Shown: positions 9,002 through 17,996 of the stretch, piece after piece
Numbering within the stretch: position 1 is the first letter of the stretch
Layout of the letters: each line of letters begins with the position of its first letter
NCBI GenBank assembly: GCA_963780715.1
Contig: CAWADK010000026.1
Coordinates: forward strand, 19,666-83,665
DNA length: 64,000 nucleotides
DNA from: JALORV01 sp963780715
GTDB taxonomy: Bacteria > Pseudomonadota > Gammaproteobacteria > Burkholderiales > Burkholderiaceae_F
Reading direction: 5' to 3'
Notes under the pieces: model-generated
What the model saw: only the letters and a program-made list of their open reading frames with translations
Database searches by the model: none
Told to the model about the DNA's origin: nothing
Made by a program: the position numbers and the translations under genes

Positions 9002-9061
9002 ATCACAAGAGCTACGCGCGCGGTATCTCGTTGGCGGCGCGCGGTTTACTGAGGTTGGGCA

Positions 9062-9820
9062 ATGACGGCGAACAGCAACGTTGAGACGAGCGCGGTGGCG
9101 GCCACGGCGGGGACGCGGACAGTACGGTTCGAGATCTACCGTTATGACCCGGACAAGGACGCGAAGCCCTATATGCAGAAGCTTGAGGTCCAGCTTCAGC
9201 CGACCGACAAGATGCTGCTCGACGCCCTGATTCGCATCAAGAGCGATGTCGACGACAGCCTGTCGCTGCGGCGCTCGTGCCGCGAGGGGGTGTGTGGTTC
9301 CGATGCGATGAACATCAATGGCCGGAACGGCCTGGCGTGCATCACCAACCTGCGCGACCTGAAGGAGCCGATCGTGCTGCGGCCGCTGCCGGGCCTGCCG
9401 GTAATCCGCGACCTGATCGTGGACATGTCGCAGTTCTTCAAGCAGTACCACTCGATCAAGCCCTTCCTGATCAACGACACGCCGCCGCCCGAGAAGGAGC
9501 GCTTGCAGTCGCCCGAGGAGCGCGAGGAACTGAACGGCCTGTACGAGTGCATCCTGTGCGCCTGCTGCTCGACGGCTTGCCCGAGCTTCTGGTGGAACCC
9601 GGACAAATTCGTGGGTCCGGCCGGCCTGCTGCAGGCCTACCGGTTCATCGCCGACAGCCGCGACCAGGCCACCAACGAGCGGCTCGACAATCTGAACGAC
9701 CCGTATCGCCTGTTCCGCTGCCACACGATCATGAACTGCGTGGACGTCTGCCCGAAAGGTCTCAATCCCACCCGGGCGATCGGCAAGATCCGCGACATGC
9801 TGGTTCGCCGCGAAGTCTGA
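9062..9820 (+). CDS. sdhB: Succinate dehydrogenase iron-sulfur subunit
   Basis: A 252-residue iron-sulfur protein. The [2Fe-2S] ligands lie in SCREGVCGSDAMNINGRNGL plus the following cysteine (about residues 76-97). The [4Fe-4S] and [3Fe-4S] ligands lie in CILCACCSTACPSFWW and CHTIMNCVDVCPKGLNP. It carries electrons from SdhA to the quinone. The N-terminus is about 15 residues longer than usual (Ala/Thr-rich); the real start could be further inside, but none has a better ribosome site. sdhE begins two bases after its stop. Confidence 0.96.
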   Translation: MTANSNVETSAVAATAGTRTVRFEIYRYDPDKDAKPYMQKLEVQLQPTDKMLLDALIRIKSDVDDSLSLRRSCREGVCGSDAMNINGRNGLACITNLRDLKEPIVLRPLPGLPVIRDLIVDMSQFFKQYHSIKPFLINDTPPPEKERLQSPEEREELNGLYECILCACCSTACPSFWWNPDKFVGPAGLLQAYRFIADSRDQATNERLDNLNDPYRLFRCHTIMNCVDVCPKGLNPTRAIGKIRDMLVRREV

Positions 9821-9822
9821 CC

Positions 9823-10089
9823 GTGAGCGCCGTCGTGATCGGCGATCTCGAAAGGCGCCGGCTGCGCTGGCGTGCCCGCCGGGGGTTGCTGGAAAACGAC
9901 ATTATCGTCAGCCGTTACCTGGACCGGCACGAGGCAAACCTCACGGTCGACGACGTGCTGGCGCTGGAGGCCCTCCTGGACCTCCCGGACAACGAACTTC
10001 TCGACCTTTTGCTGGCGCGCAAAGAGCCGGCCGGCGCTCTCGATGACAATGCCGTTCGCACTGTCCTGGACGGGCTCCGGTCCGTCTGA
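9823..10089 (+). CDS. sdhE: FAD assembly factor SdhE
   Basis: An 88-residue protein starting with GTG at 9823, two bases after sdhB. It has the family motif RGxxE as RRGLLENDIIV at about residues 18-28, and a short helical C-terminal half typical of SdhE/YgfY. SdhE promotes covalent attachment of FAD to SdhA. It is too short for confident recognition by length alone, but the motif and position between sdhB and gltA make the call firm. Confidence 0.92.
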   Translation: MSAVVIGDLERRRLRWRARRGLLENDIIVSRYLDRHEANLTVDDVLALEALLDLPDNELLDLLLARKEPAGALDDNAVRTVLDGLRSV

Positions 10090-10116
10090 ACTCACCTCGA
10101 ACCCGGGAAGAAGACC

Positions 10117-11433
10117 ATGGCACTGACCCCATCCAACGAGAAGGCCACCCTGACGTTCTCCGACGGCACGCCGACGATGGAGCTGCCGATCTACAAGGGC
10201 TCCGTCGGCCCCGACGTCATCGATATCCGCGCGCTGTACGGCAAGTCGGGCAAGTTCACCTACGACCCGGGTTTCCTGTCGACGGCGTCGTGCAATTCAA
10301 CCATTACCTACATCGACGGCGACAAGGGCGAGCTGCTGTACCGCGGCTACCCGATCGAGCAGCTCGCCACCAAGTGCGACTACCTCGAGACCTGCTACCT
10401 GCTGCTGTACGGCGAGCTGCCGGACCCGAAGCAGAAGGCGGACTTCGTCAAGCGCGTGACCAACCACACGATGGTCAACGAGCAGATGCAGTTCTTTATG
10501 CGCGGCTTCCGTCGCGATGCGCACCCGATGGCGGTCATGACCGGCCTGGTCGGCGCGCTGTCGGCGTTCTATCCCGACTCGATGAACCTGAACGACCCCT
10601 GGCAGCGCGAGGTCTCGGCCATCCGCCTGATCGCCAAGATGCCGACGCTGGTCGCCATGGCCTACAAGTACACCGTGGGCCAGCCGTACATGTACCCGCG
10701 CAACGACCTGTCGTACGCCGGCAATTTCATGCGCATGATGTTCGCCACGCCGTGCGAGGACTACAAGGTCAACGACGTGCTGGTGCGTGCAATGGACCGC
10801 ATTTTCATCCTGCACGCCGACCATGAGCAGAACGCGTCGACCTCGACCGTTCGGCTGTGCGCTTCGTCCGGCACCAACCCGTTCGCGGCCATTGCGGCTG
10901 GCGTGGCCTGCCTGTGGGGCCCGGCGCACGGCGGCGCCAACGAGGCCTGCCTCAACATGCTGTACGACATTCAGAAGCAGGGCGGCGTCGAGAAGATCGG
11001 CGAGTTCATCGCCAAGGTGAAGGACAAGAACAGCAACGTCAAGCTGATGGGCTTTGGCCACCGCGTCTACAAGAACTACGACCCGCGGGCGAAGCTGATG
11101 CGCGAGACCTGCAACGAGGTGCTGGACTCGCTCGGCCTGCATGACGATCCGCTGTTCAAGCTGGCAATGGCGCTCGAGAAGATCGCGCTGGAAGACGACT
11201 ACTTTGTCAGCCGCAAGCTTTATCCAAACGTGGACTACTACTCGGGCATCGTGCAGAAGGCGATCGGCATCCCGGTGCCGCTTTTCACCGCGATCTTCGC
11301 GCTGGCCCGCACGGTGGGCTGGATCGCGCAGCTAAACGAGATGATCGCGGACCCCGAGTACAAGATCGGCCGCCCGCGGCAGCTCTTCGTCGGCTCGGTC
11401 AAGCGCGACGTCAAGCCGATCGCGCAGCGCTGA
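10117..11433 (+). CDS. gltA: Citrate synthase (type II)
   Basis: A 438-residue citrate synthase of the NADH-sensitive proteobacterial length. Active-site segments are HADHEQNASTSTVRL, GPAHGGANEACLNML and MGFGHRVYKNYDPRAKLM. It condenses acetyl-CoA and oxaloacetate. The start ATG at 10117 is preceded by GGGAAGAAG. It ends the sdh cluster and is followed by a strong hairpin terminator at 11456-11478. In related Burkholderiales the odhA-odhB-lpd genes usually follow directly; here a 14-kb minus-strand block intervenes. Confidence 0.97.
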   Translation: MALTPSNEKATLTFSDGTPTMELPIYKGSVGPDVIDIRALYGKSGKFTYDPGFLSTASCNSTITYIDGDKGELLYRGYPIEQLATKCDYLETCYLLLYGELPDPKQKADFVKRVTNHTMVNEQMQFFMRGFRRDAHPMAVMTGLVGALSAFYPDSMNLNDPWQREVSAIRLIAKMPTLVAMAYKYTVGQPYMYPRNDLSYAGNFMRMMFATPCEDYKVNDVLVRAMDRIFILHADHEQNASTSTVRLCASSGTNPFAAIAAGVACLWGPAHGGANEACLNMLYDIQKQGGVEKIGEFIAKVKDKNSNVKLMGFGHRVYKNYDPRAKLMRETCNEVLDSLGLHDDPLFKLAMALEKIALEDDYFVSRKLYPNVDYYSGIVQKAIGIPVPLFTAIFALARTVGWIAQLNEMIADPEYKIGRPRQLFVGSVKRDVKPIAQR

Positions 11434-11455
11434 AGTCGACCCGTTGTCGAAGTTG

Positions 11456-11478
11456 GCGGCGCCTGCGGGCGCCGCTTT
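11456..11478 (+). terminator. Terminator after gltA
   Basis: GCGGCGCC (11456-11463) pairs perfectly with GGCGCCGC (11468-11475) around loop TGCG, followed by TTTCGTT. It lies 22 bases past the gltA stop and before the convergent DUF4124 gene, so it fits a rho-independent terminator, though the U-run is short. Confidence 0.7.
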
Positions 11479-11521
11479 CGTTCGCGGGGACTCTGCCAGA
11501 CCCGACCGGCGCTGCCGGCCG

Positions 11522-12007
11522 TTAGCGCCCCAGAAGAATCGACGGCTCCCCGAGCGGCATGGGTTGAGCCGGGGGCGTCGGCTTGGTGATCGGGGGATGC
11601 GGCCGAGGTCGGTTCGCACCGGGCCGCCGGACGCGGGGCGGTCCGTAGCCGAAGACCGGACCGTAGTCATAGTCGTACGCATACTCTTCGTAAGACTGCA
11701 GCTCGGACGGTACCCCGCCTGCTGCTCGCGCGTTGGCGCGGGCGCGCGCCTCGTCGGCATCGCGTTGCAGCGCTTCCTGGCGGCGCTGCTCGTCGCGCTC
11801 GCGCATGGCATCCATCTGCTCCTTCGGCACGCCCGGAACAACGCTCAGCGAGGCCGGGCCCACGGACTGCACATTCGTCGCGTTCGGCGGGGGAAGGTCG
11901 CCGTAGTTGACGACGCCGTCCGCGTCGAGCCACTTGTAAAGCTGCGCCATGGCCGGCACCGGTGCCGCCAGCACGCCGGCCATCAGGACAGAAAGCAGTT
12001 TGCTCAT
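11522..12007 (-). CDS. DUF4124 domain-containing exported protein
   Basis: A 161-residue protein with an N-terminal signal peptide (MSKLLSVLMAGVLAAPVPAMA). A DUF4124 domain follows, recognised from LYKWLDADGVVNYGDLPPP. Then come a charged helical stretch rich in Arg/Glu/Ala (about residues 75-110) and a Pro/Arg-rich tail. Two in-frame ATGs lie six bases apart (12013 and 12007); GGAAG is correctly spaced only for 12007. Such proteins are common single-copy envelope proteins of unknown role in beta- and gammaproteobacteria. It follows the comB-like gene after 56 bases on the same strand, so it may be the operon tail. Confidence 0.8.
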   Translation of the reverse strand: MSKLLSVLMAGVLAAPVPAMAQLYKWLDADGVVNYGDLPPPNATNVQSVGPASLSVVPGVPKEQMDAMRERDEQRRQEALQRDADEARARANARAAGGVPSELQSYEEYAYDYDYGPVFGYGPPRVRRPGANRPRPHPPITKPTPPAQPMPLGEPSILLGR

Positions 12008-12063
12008 CGCCATCTTCCATTGACGATGCCGCGCCGGAATCGCGCTGTCAATTCGACCGTTCG

Positions 12064-12771
12064 TCAGGCGGTCGGCAGCGATGCCAGCGCCACCGGCTCG
12101 ATGACGAGTCCGTGATCAGTCCGGCGCATGGGCATCGCAAATCCAAAACGGTCCGCGGCGGCGCACAGGTCAAGATCGGCAGCAGGGAGGTGCGGGTGGG
12201 CGCTGTCGCCGAACCGGCGGCCGAAGTCCGACTGGCGAACGCGGACTTCGTAGGCGGCGACGTCAGGAGACTGCCCGCAAAGGTAGGCCTCGATCAGGTC
12301 GGCACAGGCGTGGTCCTCGTCGCCGTCGCGGTCGGTCCACAGTCCGGTGATGACGAGCGTCACGGTGGACGGCGCCAGCGTGCGGATGTAGCGCGCCGTC
12401 GAGCGGGCACAGACGAGGCTGCCTGCGAGCACCTCGGTGGCATGGTCACAGTCCACCAGCCCCTTGACTCCGCCGGCGGTGAACTGGATGAGCGTCATGC
12501 CCGACAGGTCGCGGCCGACGATTTCGGCCGGCGAGTTGCCGAAGTCCATTCCGGGAACGGGCCGACCGCCGGGCAGGGCGCCCATCGTCATTGACGCCGG
12601 GTAGCGGCTGCGCAGCCGCGCGACGCTGTCGAGCGAGTCGGCCGCGATCATGGATCGAGCGCCGGCGGCGAACGCATAGGCCGCGGTCGTGAAGGCCCGC
12701 AGCACGTCGATGACGACGACCGCGCCTTCGAGTTCATGGCCGTGCGCAAGGTCCGAGCGCAGGATCTCCAT
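12064..12771 (-). CDS. ComB-like 2-phosphosulfolactate phosphatase family protein
   Basis: A 235-residue protein with the ComB family features VVIDVLRAFTTAAYAF near the N-terminus, ALPGGRPVPGMDFGNSPAEI in the middle and GLWTDRDGDEDHACADLIEAYL. In methanogens ComB removes phosphate from 2-phosphosulfolactate during coenzyme M synthesis; bacterial members mostly have unknown substrates. The ATG at 12769-12771 marks the start of family similarity. It is 23 bases downstream of the PFOR-like gene, so it appears to be the last gene of the nfn-kor operon. No other coenzyme M gene is seen, so the biochemical role here is unknown. Confidence 0.8.
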   Translation of the reverse strand: MEILRSDLAHGHELEGAVVVIDVLRAFTTAAYAFAAGARSMIAADSLDSVARLRSRYPASMTMGALPGGRPVPGMDFGNSPAEIVGRDLSGMTLIQFTAGGVKGLVDCDHATEVLAGSLVCARSTARYIRTLAPSTVTLVITGLWTDRDGDEDHACADLIEAYLCGQSPDVAAYEVRVRQSDFGRRFGDSAHPHLPAADLDLCAAADRFGFAMPMRRTDHGLVIEPVALASLPTA

Positions 12772-12794
12772 CGCTGGCCCGGGGCTACGTTGCA

Positions 12795-15026
12795 CTACAG
12801 GAAGGGCTTCGCGCGCTCCAGCAATTCCTCGAGCCCGGGTTCGTTCGGATTCTTCGGTTTGCCCGGGTGGATGATCGCCACCTGGCAGGCCTCGGCCGCT
12901 TCGACGATCTGGCGGTAGGTGCCGGCGCTGAGATCCTTGAAGTAGGCCTGCTTGTTGTCGTTGTACGCGAACAGCTTGTCGTTGATGTTCTGGCACTCGT
13001 TGCAGCTCGAGCAGCGGATCGTCTCGATCCAGGGCTCGTCCGACGGCGGCCGGGCCGCTTCGGCGGCTACCTCGGTCGGCGCCGCGGGCGCGGCCGAAGC
13101 CGCGGCAGGCGCAGCGGCAACCTCGGCCGGTGCGGTGGCCGCGCCACCTGCGGCCGCGGCCTGCTTCAGTGCGTCTATCTCCTGCCGCTTCTGTTCTTCC
13201 CACGCCGCCTTCTCGCGCGTCAGCGCCTGCTCGGCGTGCGAGTTGTGGATGCCGCCGTGTTCCTGCAGCCGGTGCCAGAGCAGCACGCAGCGACGCGTCG
13301 CCTGCACGAGGCGCGAGTCGACGATCACGCGGTGCAGCCGGTTCGCAGCGTCGACGGCCAGCACGAACGGGACACGTTCGGCGGCGTCCTTCTCCGACAG
13401 CGCCAGCCAGTCCGTGACCGGCACCATGGCAGTGGTCCAGCGGTCGCGCGGCACCACGGCGAAGTGATGCGCATGGCGTCGGTCGCACAGCACGAAGTCG
13501 GCGTAGGTGAAGTGGACCCGTTCCTGCACACGCTGCAGGTCATCGTCGGCGTATGTGAATTCCTCGCTGGACCAGTCCTCCTCGGGATTGCGGTTGTTCT
13601 CGAAGGAGAAGCGCGTGGCCCAGTTGGTGCCGGCGTCCGCGTCGTAGGTGAACGCGGGGAACGCACGCGACTTCATTGCCGCCGCGGCGGTCAGGTAAGG
13701 CGCGAGGTCGCTCGCTTCGGCCGGCGATCCGGTGAACAGGCTGAACAGCGCTGGCCCGCGGCAGCGCATGCCGCGGCGCACTCGGTCGCGCAAGGCATAG
13801 AGGTTCGAGACCGTGGACTGAATGACGAACATGCCGCCCAGCCCCATGGCCGTCGTCGCCAGCCGCGCGCTGCGGATGCCGAACGCGAAGTGGCCCTGGC
13901 CGATCGCGGCTTCCTCCAGCAGGTCGGTGTGCTGCACCAGGACCTTCACGGGCATGCCGGCCGACAGCATTTCCATCAGCATCGCGTTTTCCGGCGCATC
14001 GTTGCGCTCCGGCGGAATGCAGACGAGATAGTCGGGGAACTGAGCGAGGTCGTCCGCCGTGAGCGCATGCTCGTCGAAGCGTTCGAAGAACGCGTCGTGG
14101 TCCGCCTCGACATAGCCGCCGCGAGACTCGAGGTCGGCGATGGCCACCGCCTTCACCACCTCGACCAGCTTCGGCAGGCGCGTGCGGTGCGCCTCGATCG
14201 CCGTCGCGCAGTCGCTGAAGACGAACCCGTAGGTTGCCTCGGCGCCGGGTCGGGCCGGATCGGGGTAGAACGGCTGGCTACGGAGCACGCCCAGCGCCCA
14301 CTCGATGCGCTGCCTCCGCTGCGCCGGCAGCTCGTCATTGGGAACGTTGCGCGCGAGGAGTCGTGACATCGCGGAGAAGTCGAATACCGAGTCGTGCAGC
14401 ACGCCGAACCCCGACTTCAGCGCCTCCGGCTGCTGGCCGGCCTGTGAGTGCACGAAGGCGGCGCGCAGGATGTCCGACAGTTTGCGCACCAGGTGATCGA
14501 CCTGGCTGCGAAACTGGGTCGCCTTCTCAGCGTGGACGTTATGCCAGGCGCGCGACAGGAAGCGCGCGGCCAGCGCCCGGTCGCAGTCGATCACCTCGCC
14601 ATCGTCCTCGAGCGACGCGACGGCTTCCCGCAAGGTGATCCGCACCGCGTCGTCGCGGCCCGCGGCCGTGTCCACGGCCGAGAGCCACAGCTCCTTGAGC
14701 GAGCCCCGTGCGCCGCCGGCGGACAGGGCGCGGATCTCGCGCTCAAGCCGTAGCAATTGCTTGCGCACGCGCTCGCCCTCGATGCCGCGCGGTGCGATGC
14801 CGGCGATGAGTTCGCCCATCACCGTCGACAGTGACTTGACGTACTGGCTGCCTGCGTCGCGCTCGAGCAGTACGACCGGATAGTCGTAGCGCAGCCGGGT
14901 CAGGTCCCGGTAGGCCGCGAGGAGGGCCGGGCGAAGACCGGGCGCCAGCTCCGCGAGCCCCTCGCCCGCGCGCTTGCCGGTCATGTGAAAGACCGTCTGG
15001 TCCTGGAACTTGGCGGCCATGTCCAT
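12795..15026 (-). CDS. PFOR-like (degenerate TPP-domain) protein with C-terminal ferredoxin domain
   Basis: A 743-residue protein I cannot name. By eye, about residues 345-470 resemble the thiamine-binding beta domain of pyruvate:ferredoxin oxidoreductase: MLSAGMPVKVLVQHTD, GGMFVIQSTVSNLYALRD, CRGPALFSLFTGS, then AAAMKSRAFPAFTYD align to the PFOR order. The TPP signatures (GDGW, NTGGQ) are not there; LEEAAIGQGH stands in their place. An Ala/Pro-rich linker (about 620-665) leads to a small domain with CSSCNEC and a further Cys near EACQVAIIHPGKP, a [4Fe-4S] ferredoxin-like set. The start ATG at 15026 has GAGG nine bases upstream. It follows korB1 by 28 bases in the same operon. A structural or electron-transfer partner of KorAB1 is inference. 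Confidence 0.75.
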   Translation of the reverse strand: MDMAAKFQDQTVFHMTGKRAGEGLAELAPGLRPALLAAYRDLTRLRYDYPVVLLERDAGSQYVKSLSTVMGELIAGIAPRGIEGERVRKQLLRLEREIRALSAGGARGSLKELWLSAVDTAAGRDDAVRITLREAVASLEDDGEVIDCDRALAARFLSRAWHNVHAEKATQFRSQVDHLVRKLSDILRAAFVHSQAGQQPEALKSGFGVLHDSVFDFSAMSRLLARNVPNDELPAQRRQRIEWALGVLRSQPFYPDPARPGAEATYGFVFSDCATAIEAHRTRLPKLVEVVKAVAIADLESRGGYVEADHDAFFERFDEHALTADDLAQFPDYLVCIPPERNDAPENAMLMEMLSAGMPVKVLVQHTDLLEEAAIGQGHFAFGIRSARLATTAMGLGGMFVIQSTVSNLYALRDRVRRGMRCRGPALFSLFTGSPAEASDLAPYLTAAAAMKSRAFPAFTYDADAGTNWATRFSFENNRNPEEDWSSEEFTYADDDLQRVQERVHFTYADFVLCDRRHAHHFAVVPRDRWTTAMVPVTDWLALSEKDAAERVPFVLAVDAANRLHRVIVDSRLVQATRRCVLLWHRLQEHGGIHNSHAEQALTREKAAWEEQKRQEIDALKQAAAAGGAATAPAEVAAAPAAASAAPAAPTEVAAEAARPPSDEPWIETIRCSSCNECQNINDKLFAYNDNKQAYFKDLSAGTYRQIVEAAEACQVAIIHPGKPKNPNEPGLEELLERAKPFL

Positions 15027-15054
15027 GGCGGCGAACCTCGATGGGTTGGGCAGG

Positions 15055-16041
15055 TCAGGCAGCGCGCTCTTCGCGTGCCTCGTCCGGCCAGATCGTGAAT
15101 TTGTCGAATTCCCTGTCGAGCCCGGCACGGATCGCTTCCGCGGTGCGCGGCGCACCGGCGCCGCGCAGGTCTTCGTAGCACGGCACGCTGGGGTCGTGGT
15201 ACAGGATGCCGACGGGAATCGGGTCCACGGACGACGCGATCTCACGCGCCTGGTGGATGTCCAGCGGATCGTGCTCGCGCTGGTTCTTGTAGATGCGGCT
15301 CGTCTCGGCGCTCGGCGTGAGGCCGTTGGCGTGCGTGAGCAGCAGCGTCTTGCCCGGGTCGTGCACCCACGCCTCGAATGTCTTGGGCAGCCACTCAGGG
15401 CAGCGCTGGATGATGCGAACGAACGAGAAGCCACGGTGCCTGTACGCCTTGGCGATGATGTCGTACAGCACCTCGGGCATCCAGTCGACGCCCTGGGCGA
15501 CGAACGAGGCGTTCTGCACGCCGAGGGTGACCGTCAGCGGGTTCATCGCTTCGAGCACACTGCCGCGCGGTGTCGTGTTGCTCTTGGTGCCGATCTGCGA
15601 GGTGGGCGACGCCTGCTTCTTCGTCAGGCCATAGATCTGGTTGTCGTGCAGGATCACGGTCAGGTTCATGTTGTACCGGATCGCGTGGATCCAGTGCGCG
15701 GCACCGATCGAGCAGCAGTCGCCGTCGCCTGTGTTGACGAAAACGGCAAGGTCCGGCCGCGCCATCTTCACGCCTTCGGCGATCGGGAATGCGCGGCCGT
15801 GGATGCTGTGGAATCCGTAGGTCTTCATGTAGTGCGGAAAGCGGCTCGAGCAGCCGATCCCGGACACGAACACCGTGCGCTCGGGAGCGAGGTTCTCGTC
15901 GCGGCACAGGCGCTGGACGGCGGTGAGGATCGCGTTGTCGCCGCAGCCGCTGCACCACCGCGGTATGCCGCCCTGGTAGTCCTCGAGGCTGCGGTGTTCC
16001 TCGTGCAGCTTGATGATGAATTGGCTGAGTGCGGAGCCCAT
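15055..16041 (-). CDS. korB: 2-oxoacid:ferredoxin oxidoreductase beta subunit (set 1)
   Basis: A 328-residue thiamine-diphosphate-binding beta subunit. It carries PRWCSGCGDNAIL and GIGCSSRF (cluster and TPP-region cysteines), the TPP/Mg motif NTGDGDCCSIG and YGLTKKQASPTS. The start at 16041 gives MGSALSQFIIKLHEEH; longer in-frame sequence is not family-like. With KorA1 it should oxidise a 2-oxoacid plus CoA to acyl-CoA and CO2 while reducing ferredoxin. 2-Oxoglutarate is the best guess from KorB similarity and TCA context; pyruvate or a branched oxoacid cannot be excluded. Confidence 0.9.
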   Translation of the reverse strand: MGSALSQFIIKLHEEHRSLEDYQGGIPRWCSGCGDNAILTAVQRLCRDENLAPERTVFVSGIGCSSRFPHYMKTYGFHSIHGRAFPIAEGVKMARPDLAVFVNTGDGDCCSIGAAHWIHAIRYNMNLTVILHDNQIYGLTKKQASPTSQIGTKSNTTPRGSVLEAMNPLTVTLGVQNASFVAQGVDWMPEVLYDIIAKAYRHRGFSFVRIIQRCPEWLPKTFEAWVHDPGKTLLLTHANGLTPSAETSRIYKNQREHDPLDIHQAREIASSVDPIPVGILYHDPSVPCYEDLRGAGAPRTAEAIRAGLDREFDKFTIWPDEAREERAA

Positions 16042-16064
16042 CGGCAGATTTCCTTGGCTGCGGG

Positions 16065-17957
16065 TTATTCGGCCAGCTTGGCGCGGAGAGCCTGGACCAC
16101 CTGGCCCGGCTTGATCGGCTGGCCCTTGGCCTCGGTCCAGCAGTCGACGTCGACGAGAGTGCGGGCGCGCAGCATCATTGCCAGCGGCGCGTAGCGGCGG
16201 TTCTCCTCGTCGATCATTTCGTCTTCGTGCGGACGATCGGCCCACGTCCCTTCAACTGTCATCACTTTCCTGAAGCGCTTCAGGATGTCCTTGATGCCCG
16301 ACGGCATCGGCTGGATGAAACGCATCTGCAGCGCGGAAACCTTCAGCCCTTCGTCGCGCAGGCGCTGCACCGCCTCCTCGATGACGCCCTGCGTGCTGCC
16401 CCAGCCGACCACCAGCAGATCGCCTTCCGGGTCGCCGAACACCGGCGGCGTCTTCAGCGTCTTCTGCAGCGTTGCCAGCTTCAGGCTGCGCATACGCAGA
16501 CCTTCCTCATTGATGATCGGGTCGTACGCCACCTTGCTCGCACGGTCGTGCGCAAGGCCGGTCACGGTATGCATGCCGTTCGGCTGCCCCGGAGAGAACC
16601 GTCGCGCGATGCCCGTGGTCTTGTCCCAGTCATAGGGCTTCGCGCCCTCGGGCAATGGCGACTGGTCGATCGGCGGCGCCAGCCACTCTTCACTGAACAT
16701 CGGGCGGGGAAACGGCTGCTGCGCGGTCGCAAGGCTGGCGTCGGTCAGGACCACGACCACCATGCCGAACGTCTCGGCGATCTTGCGCGCCGTGATCATC
16801 GAATAGAAGCAGTCCTCGATGCTGGTCACCGCGAGCACGACCTTGGGCGCGTCGCCGTGACTGCCGTAGATCGAGGTCAGCAGATCGGCCTGTTCGACCT
16901 TCGTCGGCTGCCCGGTGCTGGGCCCGCCGCGCTGCACATTGACAATAACCAGCGGGATCTCCGCCATCACCGCCAGCCCGATGCCCTCCTGCTTCAGTGA
17001 ATAGCCCGGCCCGGACGTGATCGTCACCGCGCAGCGGCCGGCGTAGGAGGCGCCGATCGCGAACGCGCAGGCGGCGATTTCGTCCTCGGCCTGGTGCACG
17101 ATGCCGCCCACCTTCTCGAAGCATTCGGACAGGTAGTGCGAGGCCGACGTTGCCGGCGTGATCGGATACATCGCACAGATGTCCATGCCCGAGGCGATGA
17201 CCCCGAGCGCGATCGCCGTGTTGCCGTTGACGACGATCTGCGGCACGCTGGCCTTCTCGGCGGGTATCTCGTACTTGAAGTCGAGATTGGCTTCGCCCCA
17301 TGCGAAGCCGGCTTCCATCAGCCTGACGTTGGAGTCGATGACCTTCTGGTCCTTCTTGCCGAAGGTCAGGGCGATCTGGTCGCGCGCCAGCTGCAGGTCG
17401 AGGCTGTAGATGCTTGCCAGCACGCCCAGCACGAACATGTTCTTGCCGCGGCGCGGGTCGCTCATCAGCGAGCGGCACTCCTTCTCGAGCGGCAGGTCGA
17501 TGACGCGGAACCCGGCTTCCTTCAGTGCCTTCACCGCGTCGGTGTAGGACTTCACGACGGCCGCGTCACGGTGCTCGGCCCAGATATTCTCCAGCAGGAT
17601 CGTGGCGCCCTGCTTGAGCTCGCCGGCGCGCACCCGTCCCAGCAGCACCTGTTCGTTGAAGGCGACGACGAGGTCGGTCTCGTCGCCGCCGTTGTTGACA
17701 TGCTTCGAACCCACGCGGATGCGGATGCCGCTGGCGCCGGCCACGCTGCGCGCCGGCGGCTGGATCTCTGCGGGAATGATCTCCACGGTCCAGATGCCGT
17801 TGCCGCTGCGCGCCGCGATCGAGGCGAACGCCTGGCCGCAGCGCTGGGCGCCTTCGCCGGAGTCGCTGATGACCTCAACGATGTGCTCGGGCAGCTTCAC
17901 CGCCGGCTTGGTGCCGGCCTTGCCCGTGGCCGACGGGCGTTCGAGGACTGCGCTCAT
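16065..17957 (-). CDS. korA: 2-oxoacid:ferredoxin oxidoreductase gamma-alpha fusion subunit (set 1)
   Basis: A 630-residue protein in gamma-then-alpha domain order. Residues about 25-215 are the gamma domain, starting with ISDSGEGAQRCGQAFASIA. The alpha pyrimidine-binding domain begins at about 240 with NGNTAIALG and CAMYPITPATSASHYLSE, followed by AEDEIAACAFAIGASYAG, TSGPGYSLKQEGIGLAVMAE and NVQRGGPSTGQPTKVEQADL. The C-terminal third carries VGWGSTQGVIEEAV. It is 23 bases upstream of korB1 and 39 bases after the nfnL-like stop, so all are in one transcription unit. The substrate is inferred as for KorB1. Confidence 0.9.
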   Translation of the reverse strand: MSAVLERPSATGKAGTKPAVKLPEHIVEVISDSGEGAQRCGQAFASIAARSGNGIWTVEIIPAEIQPPARSVAGASGIRIRVGSKHVNNGGDETDLVVAFNEQVLLGRVRAGELKQGATILLENIWAEHRDAAVVKSYTDAVKALKEAGFRVIDLPLEKECRSLMSDPRRGKNMFVLGVLASIYSLDLQLARDQIALTFGKKDQKVIDSNVRLMEAGFAWGEANLDFKYEIPAEKASVPQIVVNGNTAIALGVIASGMDICAMYPITPATSASHYLSECFEKVGGIVHQAEDEIAACAFAIGASYAGRCAVTITSGPGYSLKQEGIGLAVMAEIPLVIVNVQRGGPSTGQPTKVEQADLLTSIYGSHGDAPKVVLAVTSIEDCFYSMITARKIAETFGMVVVVLTDASLATAQQPFPRPMFSEEWLAPPIDQSPLPEGAKPYDWDKTTGIARRFSPGQPNGMHTVTGLAHDRASKVAYDPIINEEGLRMRSLKLATLQKTLKTPPVFGDPEGDLLVVGWGSTQGVIEEAVQRLRDEGLKVSALQMRFIQPMPSGIKDILKRFRKVMTVEGTWADRPHEDEMIDEENRRYAPLAMMLRARTLVDVDCWTEAKGQPIKPGQVVQALRAKLAE

Positions 17958-17996
17958 GCTTCTTCCTTGCTTTCGAATTCCGGTGGCGTGCGGCGG

